Assembly (NCBI GenBank): GCA_022315425.1
Contig: JAIUPT010000040.1
Span: 806,001-870,000 of the forward strand
Length of the DNA: 64,000 bases
Direction: 5' to 3'
From: Pseudevernia furfuracea
Lineage: Eukaryota; Ascomycota; Lecanoromycetes; Lecanorales; Parmeliaceae
Positions 54,506 to 64,000 of the stretch are shown here, in pieces. The notes below the pieces were generated by a model. The model was not told where the DNA came from. It searched no databases and was given only the letters and a program-made list of their open reading frames with translations. The translations under genes and the position numbers were made by a program. Each line of letters starts with the position of its first letter. The stretch's first letter is position 1.

Positions 54506-55323
54506 ATGTCTTCCTCATCTACTGAAAAAGATGACATACGCAGCTCTGCACGTCTAGAGGCCCAGCGCACTGATGACAGCAGCCAGCCGGGAATGCCGAT
54601 ATACCACCGCCGCTTTGCGAATCCGGCGCCGCTGGGCCTCCTCTCCTTTGCCACCAGTGTCTTCCTTGTGTCCCTGACTGGTATAGGCACTCGAGGGGTA
54701 GAAGCGCCCAACATCATCATCACGACCATGATATTCTTCGGAGGCATCTGCCAGTACATTGCGGGTATCATGGAGTTCGTTACAGGCAACACAGTTAGCC
54801 CCACCTCCCTGCTTCCGGTATGCGACCCTGATGACAGGTCAACAGCTCGGAGCGACTCTCTTCTCTGCATATGCCGGCTTCAATGTCGCCTATGCACTCA
54901 TCTTCATACCCGGCACTGGCGTGTTGGCCGCGTACACAGACACAGCGACTGGTAAGCCGTTACCGGAGCTCGATCAGGCGCTGGCGCTGCTCGTGTGGGC
55001 CTGGTTCATCCTGAGCGTCATATTCACGGTTGCTGCGACGCGGGCATCGTGGGCGCTCTTGCTGACGCTGGTGTTCTTCGATCTTGAGTCAATGCTGCTC
55101 GCTGTTGGATACACCGTGGGCAATGACCAGATTCTGCTTGCCAGCCGGGGCGTCGGCTTCGTGGTTTCTTTCTGTGCTTGTCAGTATCTTGCTCCTTCTT
55201 CGTACGTATCATTGCAACTAATGGAGCTTCACAGATTGGTCTGGCACGGCAGGACTTTGGGGTAGCGGAACCACTATGATCAACCTACCAACGGGAGACT
55301 TGTCGCACAAGCGTCTTGCCTAG
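54506..55323 (+). CDS. GPR1/FUN34/YaaH-family transporter (acetate/ammonium type)
   Basis: Exons 54506-54793, 54846-55179 and 55235-55323 give 236 residues, the usual family length. The introns are 52 nt (GTTAGC...CAACAG) and 55 nt (GTCAGT...TTCACAG). The signature NPAPLGL is at residues 39-45, and about six hydrophobic segments follow, including ATSVFLVSLTGIG, IIITTMIFFGGICQYIAGIMEF, LGATLFSAYAGFNVAYALIF and ALALLVWAWFILSVIFTV. The last intron is needed: it replaces an unrelated tail by YWSGTAGLWGSGTTMINLPTGDLSHKRLA, which fits the conserved LPLGDL-type end. Members import acetate or take part in ammonia export at the plasma membrane; the substrate cannot be decided here. It converges with F-box-like gene C, 72 bp away. 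Confidence 0.93.
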
Positions 55324-55395
55324 CGAGAATGTTTTCTCGAGGGCAGCTTTAGACTTTTTCCACTGCTTCCATTTTTTCAAACCAGTGCGATGTCT

Positions 55396-56765
55396 TCAAA
55401 GAAGATAGTCGTGAGGATTCTCTTGTAGAATGTTCCATTGGTCCAACCTTTCTTTATCCCACATGACATACCCCCATTTCCTCAGACCCTCCTTCCCAGC
55501 CTGGTAATAGCGAATCTCAACCTTCTTCCCCGTCGACCATGTCCATGCCGCGTTTGGACTGTCCCTATCGTTATCCCCGTAGAATCCTTGGAAGGCTCCA
55601 TTTGTCCATGCATCGTACATAGGATCGTCCCAGTCAGGACCTTCTTCCTCTAAGGCGCTAGAGAGGGACGGGTATGAGATACGAGAATTCTTTCGCAGTA
55701 TATGCAGCTGATCTACATGAGAAGCTTTCGTGAGGGTGTGGAAGAATCCTAGGCCAAGAGAGAGGCAGTGTTCGTGACAAGGTTCTTCGCCATATACTGG
55801 CAATATGTTAGCTTTCTGGCCTAGGTCATGTCTGAGCTGAATCCACCGTATTCTGACTTTCGGATGGCCATCCAAAGGGATCGTCCCATGTTTCCCTTCC
55901 AATCATTTCCTGAAGTTCCGACTTGCATTCTTTGTACAGCTCTTCATACCGACGCACGATGTAGTCCCGTACACAAGCTATTTCTTCTACTTCCCAGGCC
56001 TTGAAAAGAGCGAGGAAAAGGAACGACTTATCCTTGGCTATCGAGTGACCTTATTGAATCTCTTTGTAAAGCGAGACGAGCCCTGTCGGGGTCTCGGGCT
56101 CTATGTCTCTCGGTTTGCTCCTCTCGGTAGAAATCCGGCACTCGAAAGAGAACGGTGAAGAGCTCATAGCGGTAGAAGGCTCGATGGATTCGACGCACCT
56201 CATTTGGCGAAAGTGATGTACGATGGTTTAGACCGCGACCTGTCACTGGGTGCGTTGACAGCGCATAATCGCAGAAGTCTTGAGTGACATCTATTACCGA
56301 TAGATGAAACTCCCATAAGGTTTCTTTGGTCCTGGGTTCGATTGGCTTGAGTGCCATATGCAGTGAGTCTCTGGTGGTCTTGTACTGCTCGATGAAGGTT
56401 TTCAGTTGGGGCACATAATCGTCATAATTCCGTGGCAGCTTCAGCGCGTCTACGATTGCCAAAACATCGAAGAGCACATCTGGATGGATATCTCGGAGGA
56501 GTATGTTGGACAGGATTGAATGGCGTTGGCTTTCATAGGCCCTAAGATAGGATGGCGACGCAGAGATGAGTGCTTGGAGAGTCGGTAAATCTGGGATCCG
56601 GTGAAGGATAGCTTGCTGAATCTCAACCGCGACACCTTCCAGGCTTGCTCTTTGCGGGACAATGCGGTCTTTCTGGACCTGTCTCGGCTTGAAAAGCACC
56701 ACATCGGGGCTGCCTTGCGTCTTGATGGTTTTCTGGCGACGGTACCTTCGAAGCACTCTTCTCAT
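55396..56765 (-). pseudogene. F-box-like family protein C, frameshifted
   Basis: The ATG at 56765 opens a frame with QRASLEGVAVEIQQAILHRIPDLPTL, SASPSYLRAYESQRHSIL, DVTQDFCDYALSTHPVTGR and RRIHRAFYRYELFTVLF, all shared with paralogues A and B. It stops at 56028-56030, just after SIRSLDSQG. The expected continuation, KSFLFLALFKAWEVEEIACVRDYIVRRYEEL, lies one base out of frame from about 56030. Ignoring one base joins the two smoothly. A phase-1 intron at 55797-55857, with CTAAC branch and CCAG acceptor, matches the intron of paralogue A; the last exon (55796-55396) encodes LGLGFFHTLTKA, SPNAAWTWSTG and LRKWGYVMWDKERLDQWNI. The lesion could be a real mutation, a sequencing error or an unusual splice. 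Everything else is well preserved, so decay is recent if genuine. Confidence 0.6.
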
Positions 56766-58943
56766 CTCGAATGAAGCCTTTCAAAAAGATTTGGGAGGCT
56801 GGGAGCATAGAGCCGCAGGAAGTACAATATATAGGTTTTTCTAATGATAGGAGATGAATTCTGCGGATATATGAAGGAAAGCACTTTGGAATGAGAGTCA
56901 CTGAGTCACTGAGTCAAATAATAGCTGAAGAGACTAAGGCCACTAGCATAGCCTGAGGCCAACCGCTCTTCCAATGATCGAAATCTAAAATGAACGTTAG
57001 TCGATTGACTTATGATATGCTGAAGGCTGAGCGTACCGTCCAGCTGTATAGATTGAAAATTCGGTTCTTACTCACCATGGGATTGTGTCATCAGGTACTC
57101 AGACACACAGGAAGGCATAGACAAGAGAACAGAATGTGCCTCGTCCGCCTTGAATTGGAGGCTAGTGTAGCGGCGGCACCGCGGAAAAGTCCGCAGCTTC
57201 CTGGCAACGACAAGCTCGAGAAGTCAGAACTAAAGGCGAGGCATCAATGAGGAAAGGTGACCATGCCAGCATATGCCTGGAGGCGGATACCACATCCCTG
57301 ACAGCTTCAGGCTCGAATATTCGCCTTCATGCCCCCCAGCTGAGACCTCCACTCACACCGCCCGCTCCCCTCCCCGCCCAACCCCCATAAACACCTCCGT
57401 CCAATCAATCAATCAATCAATCCACCCATTCCTTCCAAAACACCAAAACAATGTAACCCCCCATCCCACTCGCCCTTCCGCTCGATCCCCCGGTGCGCCA
57501 AGCTCCGCGCCGAAAACGGACCTCGTCACCGTCATGCGCGATGAGGAGCGTGGGGATTTTGGGGGGGGAGCTGGTGAATCGGAGTTTGGGACGTGAAAAG
57601 GGGCGCGCGGCAGGGTTCGCGGTGACGGCGAAGTTGCACGTTGGTTGTTTGAAAGCGGTCCCCTACGCCTGGGATTCACCTGGCTGGTTACGGCGAGGCT
57701 GAGGGAGGTCAGGGGTGGGGGGGGAAGAAATGCCATTTTGAGGCTGAGATGAGGGGATGGAGAGGGGGAGTTGTGCTGGCTACGGCGGAGGCTTCGTGGG
57801 TGGATGTTGGGGCGAAGCTTTGATTTTTGAGGAGGTTGGAGCGCTGGATGCTGTAGGGCTTCTGGCCTTTGGGTGTGGTACAGCGTTAGAGAAGAGGAGT
57901 CATGGGACCGGAACTCATCCGGTGTAGGGAGGAAGTTGGGGGGACTCCCTGAAAAGAGGAAAGAGGGGGCATCGTGCCCCGTGTGGTGATGATGGTGAAG
58001 AGATGATGCTTTATGGAACGGAGAAAAATTAGAGGTACTCGTACCACCCAGGAGCAGAGAGAGGAGAGGAGATAACCCATCAATTGGGGATGAGAGAAGT
58101 ACAGAGATACCATTGATTAGTCATTTGCTAGCTTTAAGTTTTGCGTAACAGGAGCTGCATTATACGGGCTACCGCTCATCAACAATTGTCCAAAGACAAC
58201 GCTCGAGCCAAGCGCTAACAGTCTCCTAAAATGAACCACCACACAAAAAGCAGAATCGCAGAAAACAGACCGAATTCACAGGATAATCGTAACCTATGCT
58301 TGACATGCCTCGCCGCCTCGTCCAAACAGGCTCCGGCAGTGCTTTATTCTCACCCACGGTATGTCGAAGCCCAAGCCAGCTCAAAGCTTCCTCGCTGAGC
58401 CCATTCCGCCTACTAGCCGCCATCAGCGTAAACTCATCTGGATATTCTATATTCATTGCCTGCGCTTCAATGCCACCTTGCGTGTGATAGATCAAGGTGA
58501 ATCTTGCTCCATTGTCCTACTCTGCCTGAAAGATCCTACTTGATTGTCCAACTCTGCCAGAAAGGATCAGGTGATTTCGTGTATTGCGGAATCTGTACGT
58601 TAAACTGAGTAGCTAAGAAGTTCATATTGTATAATGTATTATGGGGTCGGTGCGGCAGGATACACAGTCCAGCTTGGGTATACGTCAATGCCTTGTATGT
58701 ATCGTTATATTGAACACGTAGACGATAGTAGCCTTTGTGCAGACTGCTTAAAGTGTGATGTGCATCTGGCGACCTGGTTATCTCAGAGAGTCTTCGTGTA
58801 ATGTTGCCTGGCATATCGTGGATGATGTGGTGGTAGTCAGCCGGAAACTTTGATAACGGTGAAGTGATGTGAAGCGGTAATTATATATGTATATACAACC
58901 GTATTATGAGCGTATGGGTATGCTTCTCAGAATCTCAGATAAC
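56766..58943. other. Intergenic, no supported gene
   Basis: 2.2 kb between F-box-like gene C and the membrane-protein gene. It has an AATC repeat, C-runs near 57360-57390 and G-runs near 57560 and 57715. Minus-strand frames at 58226-58814 are short and without domains. Confidence 0.45.
57403..57422. repeat. AATC tandem repeat, five copies
   Basis: Five perfect copies of a 4-bp unit in a CT-rich stretch without genes. Confidence 0.85.
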
Positions 58944-61105
58944 TTACACAGCACCTGCGTAAAGTCTACCGTAGATCAACTTCCCTGTATCGAACGTCTC
59001 GGCGGAGCAAAAGGCGATATGGCCCAGCTCGCCTTCTGCGGCAACATCCAACACTTTGACTTTCATATCTTTCAAAAGCCTCGCCCTCTCCAAGCCATCC
59101 AAAGTACAGCCTCCGGGTGGGAGGTCAATGTACGAATTATCCCTCGTCATCGTGCTCACGTATCCCAAGATTTTAGGACCACGTGTCATGTATTTGGCAA
59201 TTGCACCGCACATCCCGCATAGCAGGAGTACACTCGAAGTGACGAACAAGATTGTCGTCCACAATTTGTTGCAAACATATATCTCCGTAAATGTTGTTAC
59301 TGTAGTTGTGGTTGTGTTGAAAGGGACCTGACTAGAAGCGAGAGGATTGGCGTTGAGAGCAGAAATGTTGCTCGGAAAATCTCCCGTCTGATACCATGGT
59401 ACAAGGCCGCATTGCCAATAAGTATTGAAGACGAGGGAAAAACGCTCGCTGAACTGCTCGGCAGACAATCCTTTAAGACTAATGCCGAAGCCGCCGCCGC
59501 CTTTTATCGACGTGGACAGCGAATTCATCGTAGGGTCAGAGATGAAATATTCTGTAGGTGTCGAAATGCCACGGTGCTCACCACTGGCGGCGCCCGACAT
59601 CGGCCAGGCAGTTTCGAAATTAACCGCCGCGGTGTCCAAGGACAACGGCGTGTAGCCGGGCGGACGCTGATCAAATTTTGATCGGCGAATCTGGGTGACG
59701 CTGCAGGATCCATGATCGCAAGTTATATTTGATTCAACACTCGTACGCGTCAAAGTGCAATTGGCCGTGAATGAATTATCGGAATCAAGGTAGGAACTGG
59801 CGCAGAAATTCACTCCAATTGGTGTGACCGCAGGATAAGACGTCCGATTCGGGTAGAGCGTTGGAGACGCACCGTTGAGTTCTAGAGAAAAGCCTCCATC
59901 TGAATTCCAGCATCCCTGTGTAATATTGTTTAGTATCGTTGTGACTGAAACGACTGGGCAATCCAATGCCATGTAGAGTGACTCCACATAAAATTGGTAC
60001 GATCCGCCGTACCTGGTACCGTCGATGGGCAGACCAACCAACGAGGAGTATGTTGCGTTCTCAGGCGGGACACTATACCACCCGTTGGCGTCACTCTTAC
60101 TCGTAGATTCCAAAGTCTCGATTATTGGGATTTTCACATTTGCCCAGATATCCACAGGCGAAGCTTGGCCAGCTGGCGGGCTGAAAAGAGCCGCTAAGTA
60201 GAGAGCGTTAGTGTAAAATCCAACTGACGAGACGGTATCGTCGCCTTGAGAGAAGATAGACGGTGATTCGGGGTTGAGATATGAAACGTTTTGAGTGAAC
60301 GAGGATGACTGTTTCCCCGATTCGAGTAGCCGGAGAGAAGCCTGACCTCCTAGCGGTGACAAGGCCCATAGCGCGATGAGACCGATTCCAAGTATGTCAA
60401 AGGTGCGAAGCAAAAATTGCAACTCGACAGTACCAAAGATAGTCAGACTACCCATCAATTGCTCCAGTGTCTGGAATAGCAACTCAGCGAAATCTGTACC
60501 ATAACAAGCCATTGTGATACTTACACCCAACTTTGCGCCTCGCTCAGCTTGAAAAGATGCGAGCGACCTCAACGTTCTTCCGACAACGGCAGCGAAGAGA
60601 ATGGGAAATATGGTAGGGCCCTAGTGGAGGTCAGGCTGAGCGTTAGTTCGTTGATAGGCTTTAACATACTAAAGTTGTAGCAGCCTTAATCCTGTCTCCG
60701 CCAGTTGATATCGGCGAGCCCGACAAGTGTATCGCCACTATGCTCAGGACTATTTCTGTCAGCCAGCGAAGACGGCTAGCTATTGTTGAACACATGTACG
60801 AGACTACGAGTGCCGCGCGCTGTTCGAGACTTGCCTATAAACAAAAGCGGTATTAAGGCAATGAAGGTATCAATTGCCAATGATCCTGCTTTCTTCCAGC
60901 CCGTCTTCCTCAAAGTCTCGGAGGTTCGAGGCCAGCCTTTGATCAGTAGCGTGCTGTTGTGCGATTGCCCTTCAGCACTGTCTTTGCCATTTTTCAATGA
61001 AGGCGAGCTGAAAGAGCCGACTTCTGACTTGATTGGCAGCAATTCAAGGCGAGAGGAATCGTCCTTTAGTGGAATGAAACGGGAGTGATTTCGAAAACGC
61101 TCCAT
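58944..61105 (-). CDS. Multi-pass membrane protein with a large glycosylated loop
   Basis: Exons 61105-60835, 60755-60670, 60620-60525 and 60470-58944 give 659 residues. Intron 1 (79 nt) appears to use a GC donor (ATAG/GCAAGT) with CTGACAG as acceptor, since no GT donor keeps the frame. Introns 2 and 3 are standard (GTATGT, GTAAGT). The spliced N-terminus carries a membrane segment (IALIPLLFIEIVLSIVAIHL), then LGPTIFPILFAAVVGRTLRSLA and GAKLGTLEQLMGS, and a third segment (DILGIGLIALWAL). A loop of about 400 residues follows with at least eight N-X-S/T sequons (NVS, NAT, NIT, NRT, NCT, NIS, NTT) and many cysteines, so it probably faces the ER lumen or outside. A last segment (TTILFVTSSVLLLCGMCGAIA) precedes a cytosolic tail. 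I recognise it as a fungal uncharacterised type, with no known activity. Confidence 0.82.
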
Positions 61106-62146
61106 ATGTGGAATGGTGCAGAAAGGGTAGGCGATATGGTTGATAGCGAAAAGCTATACAGCATGATGTTGCTGAAATCTGGCTTAAGAAAGGGAGAAGG
61201 TGAGAAAAGCAAAGAAGAGGAAGAGGAAGACATGAGAGTGATGTTCAGTCTTCTTTTTCCATAAAAAAGAAGAGGCGCTTTCGTTCATGTTTGGGATGGA
61301 GGCCGGAGCATGTCTCACGAAAGCGATTATGGGGAGGCATGGCTGCCGAGTGCACCAATCAAGGATGTATATTGCCTGAGACTTGCCCAAAAAGAGAAAG
61401 ACAGGGTATGTGTTTGCCTGTGTGTGTAGGGGGAGGGGCGCCCTGGAGTGTTAAAAGGCTAGGTTGAGATTGGTTTTCTGTATTTGGCGTTTCGGCCATA
61501 CCCGGTTAAGCTGCGGATGGAAATACGACAAATCAGTTGCAAAGAGACAGCGATCTCGGCAATCGGCCCATGCAGATGCTCTTGTATACCTTATAGGGGG
61601 GGGTGGTATGGGTCATATTTCTGGTGATAGGTCAAGTCCATCTGGGCCCGTGTATCTGGATCTCTGGATCTCCCTGTTTGATTGATGGTGGGATCAAGCC
61701 AAAAGGCACAGGAAGCGCGACAACATAATCTCCGTGTATGGTGGCGTTGAATGTATATGTATTGCGATATCGATCGAGCTCACATCTCCACCAGATTAAT
61801 TTATTACAGCGAGCTGTCCTGCTTACCTGCGCTATCTCCATGTTCTCATGGTTAAGGTAGGTAAGGTAGTTACACATTTCATGGCCAGGTGGACTCAGAA
61901 ACAGAATTACAATTAGTGACCTTAAGTAGCTTGATGTAAACAGTATGCATCCTCTGAAAGATGACTTTGTAAGATAAAATTATTTGTTAGGAGTATTTGT
62001 GGCCACGATAAATAGAGCCAGGAAGAAAATTGAATTCCAGCCCTACAAGACTTGGCATCCAATTGAAGTCATCCAATCCCAGCTTTTTGAGGGCGTTCAA
62101 ACACAAAAAAATCCATTGACCACAACGAGCCAACTTCCTCGCCAAC
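61106..62146. other. Divergent intergenic region
   Basis: This lies between the membrane-protein gene (minus) and the mitochondrial ribosomal protein gene (plus). AG-rich near 61190-61250. No gene is seen. Confidence 0.5.
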
Positions 62147-62863
62147 ATGTTCACACGAAGCATAGCAAAGCCCCTCTGCCAGCCGTCCTCTCCTCTATCT
62201 GTACTCCCACCAACCTTCCTCCTTCCCCTCCGCGCCCGCCTCACAACCACCACAACCAGCACAACAACCGCGGACCCCGACCCCCCCGAAGCATCCTTCA
62301 ACCAGCTCCCGACGGCGCGAACCCCCACAAACGCAACCCCAACCCCCCAACCACCACCACCGCCGCCATCGCCCCCCCCGCCGCCAAAACAACAACCGCA
62401 CCGCCATCTATCCCGCCGCTCCCCGCTCCCACCCCCGACGAACCCCCACAACCTCTCCCTCCTCCCCCTCCTCGCCGCCCAACCCCCGCACTACATCACC
62501 GCCCACCTCCACTCCCGCCCCTACCTCCTCACCGCCGGCGACACCCTCCGCCTCCCCTTCCACATGCCCCACGCGCCCCCCGGCACCGTCCTCCGCCTGA
62601 ACCGCGCCAGCGCCATCGGCAGCCGCGACTACACCTTCCGCGGGGCGCCGTACGTGGACGAGAACCTGTTCGTGTGCCGCGCCGTGGTCGTCGGGATCGA
62701 GGGGGAGCCGATGCGCGTGGTGGAGAAGACGAAGCGCAGGCAGAGGAAGGTGAAGAGGGCGAGGCATAAGATGCGCTTTACGGTGCTGAGGGTTAGGGAG
62801 GTGAGGGTTTTGGCGGGGCGGAGGGAGGAGGCGGAGGCGGAGGCGGAGGCGGAGGGGAGCTGA
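62147..62863 (+). CDS. MRPL49: Mitochondrial large-subunit ribosomal protein bL21m
   Basis: 238 residues, one exon, ATG at 62147 in a good context (CAACATG). Residues 1-35 (MFTRSIAKPLC..., Arg/Ser/Leu-rich) look like a mitochondrial presequence. A Pro/Thr-rich low-complexity linker runs to about residue 100. The bL21 domain follows: HYITAHLHSRPYLLTAGDTLRLPF, VLRLNRASAIGSRDYTFRG, PYVDENLFVCRAVVVGIEGEP and the basic KTKRRQRKVKRARHKMRFTVLRVREVRV. It ends in an Arg/Glu/Ala run. The protein would bind 23S-type rRNA in the mitoribosome; the yeast homologue is Mrpl49. The frame is very GC-rich and C-biased compared with its neighbours. Confidence 0.9.
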   Translation: MFTRSIAKPLCQPSSPLSVLPPTFLLPLRARLTTTTTSTTTADPDPPEASFNQLPTARTPTNATPTPQPPPPPPSPPPPPKQQPHRHLSRRSPLPPPTNPHNLSLLPLLAAQPPHYITAHLHSRPYLLTAGDTLRLPFHMPHAPPGTVLRLNRASAIGSRDYTFRGAPYVDENLFVCRAVVVGIEGEPMRVVEKTKRRQRKVKRARHKMRFTVLRVREVRVLAGRREEAEAEAEAEGS

Positions 62864-63335
62864 AGACGCTGGGTGGGAATAGACGGAATTGAAAGACGTC
62901 GCGGATAAGCATCGGCCAAGATATGCGATTCTCAAGCGAGGTGTAGAGCTCTGTGAATAGCTTTGAGGCGTGATTTGCGTCAAAGGTGCGGTACATAAGA
63001 GTATCGTGTCCAAACATCACCAGCGTTTCTTGTCATGCATTGGGGTCAGGGATCAGCTGTTTGCGGCTGCCTGTAATATTTCTGGCTGAACATTCAGCTC
63101 TTGTATGCTATAAAGAGTACTGATGTAACATAAGGGTATCTACAACGGCGAGTATCAAACCGCACGGCATCCAATGCCTCAGAAATCCCGTCCCATGGGA
63201 TACTGCAGCACGCTTGAATGCTATAGAGAAGAAGAATCGTGCCTCATTACCCAAAGCCGCATGCTTTTATCCAAGATCACCGACTCCACGGGATACCGCA
63301 CAAGGCTTTCCTATCCTAACACTGACAAGTCTCAA
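62864..63335. other. Short convergent intergenic region
   Basis: The 3' flanks of bL21m (plus) and the kinase gene (minus). No gene is seen. Confidence 0.5.
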
Positions 63336-64000
63336 TCAAGCCCTTCCCTCCTCAACTGCCGCTTTGATCGAAGCGAAAAACTTCGCCGGCCAGGTAGACA
63401 TTTCCCCGTCACTCGGCATGCCTTTCTCACGAACATGCTTGATGATGTTATGCTGTAGTCTAGCAATCAGTTCCTGACTGACGGGAACCGTGTCCTTGGC
63501 GGCTGCGTCTGGATACAGAAAAGGGTCACCATATGTCAGGAGCTGCTCAACGGTCGGTCTCTGAGTGGGACTACGGTTTAGACACCCTCTGAGAGTCCTA
63601 ATCAGGCCACTGGGAACCGTGAGGCCTCCAATGCCAATGTCGGGAAAGCTGATGACATGGTTGGGATTCGGTATGGCCATTATTTTCCGATACTGATCCG
63701 AGATGTGAGCAAAGGGGGGCTTGCCGTAGGTCATTTGGTACAGAATACATCCCAAGCTCCACACATCGCTCGGTTTGCCTAATTTCATGACCTTGCCCAT
63801 GATAGAAGGCTGTCCGCTGCCAGCATTTGAGTCGACTAGAGCTTCCGGAGACATGTAGTTGGGTGTACCGATATGCTGCTCGCGATGTACATTAACAGTA
63901 TCGTCTGCTATAGCATTGGAAATTCCAAAATCGATCAGCTTCAACTTGCCCTGCAGGAGAAGGAAATTCGCCGGTTTAAGATCTGAATGGACGATATCGT
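63336..64000 (-). CDS. MPS1: MPS1/TTK-type protein kinase, C-terminal part (cut by window edge)
   Basis: The frame is open from the right edge to a stop at 63336, giving about 221 residues of a kinase catalytic domain without its N-lobe. It shows the catalytic loop HSDLKPANFLLLQGKLKLIDFG with DFG, the activation segment GTPNYMSPEA, and DVWSLGCILYQMTYGKPPF. The HSDLKPANFLL form of the catalytic loop and SPEA in place of APE are typical of the dual-specificity MPS1/TTK (Mph1) kinases, which act in the spindle assembly checkpoint and, in yeast, spindle-pole duplication. After the C-lobe the C-terminus is basic-amphipathic (ELIARLQHNIIKHVREKG) and ends EEGRA. Key catalytic residues in view (D of HSD, N, DFG) are intact. 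Confidence 0.88.
   Translation of the reverse strand, partial: DIVHSDLKPANFLLLQGKLKLIDFGISNAIADDTVNVHREQHIGTPNYMSPEALVDSNAGSGQPSIMGKVMKLGKPSDVWSLGCILYQMTYGKPPFAHISDQYRKIMAIPNPNHVISFPDIGIGGLTVPSGLIRTLRGCLNRSPTQRPTVEQLLTYGDPFLYPDAAAKDTVPVSQELIARLQHNIIKHVREKGMPSDGEMSTWPAKFFASIKAAVEEGRA

Noticed and set aside
1..64000. tRNA, rRNA or intact transposon
   Set aside because: Scanning by eye I found no convincing tRNA B-box and cloverleaf, no rRNA-like stretch, and no reverse-transcriptase, integrase or transposase motifs. A covariance-model search was not possible here.

Overview
The window is nuclear DNA of a filamentous ascomycete (Pezizomycotina). The evidence is short spliceosomal introns (mostly 48-150 nt, GT-AG, often with a CTRAC-like branch site), CT-rich leaders, spaced monocistronic genes on both strands, and clear fungal orthologues (STT3, an MPS1-type kinase, mitochondrial bL21, a short PLC, a GPR1/FUN34/YaaH transporter). 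I cannot assign a class or species. Exon boundaries were derived by hand from frame, splice signals and protein-family continuity. Several first ATGs lie downstream of the longest open frame.

Left part (0-24 kb): an Arg/Ser-rich protein with 21-residue tandem repeats (minus), a phosphoinositide-specific phospholipase C in four exons (plus), a 94-residue protein ending in a two-CxxC zinc ribbon (plus), a C2H2 regulator (plus), a long disordered protein with a conserved C-terminal block (plus), a mitochondrial-type short-chain dehydrogenase in three exons (minus) and a five-exon, two-block C2H2 protein (minus).

Middle (24-44 kb): a 1,434-residue Gln/Pro/Ser-rich C2H2 protein, a coiled-coil protein and STT3, the catalytic subunit of oligosaccharyltransferase, are all on the minus strand. 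On the plus strand follow a two-exon zinc-finger protein and a four-exon CYSTM-type Cys-rich mini-protein. Three of the four zinc-finger genes share an unusual finger signature, so this stretch is rich in related regulators.

Right part (45-64 kb) looks like accessory sequence. Three paralogous F-box-like genes (45.9, 50.0 and 55.4 kb) share a phase-1 intron at the same place. One keeps it as a stop-free 60-nt intron that looks like coding sequence, and one carries a frameshift. Between them sit a spliced orphan gene, a decayed fungal rhodopsin-like receptor gene and an acetate/ammonium-type transporter. The window ends with an orphan glycosylated membrane protein (with a probable GC-AG intron), mitochondrial ribosomal protein bL21m and the 3' part of an MPS1/TTK-type kinase.

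I saw no tRNA, rRNA, CRISPR array or intact transposon. The genes do not form an obvious pathway or biosynthetic cluster. I do not claim a new system. The strongest leads are the F-box-like paralogue trio, the receptor pseudogene beside it, and the two Cys-rich mini-proteins.
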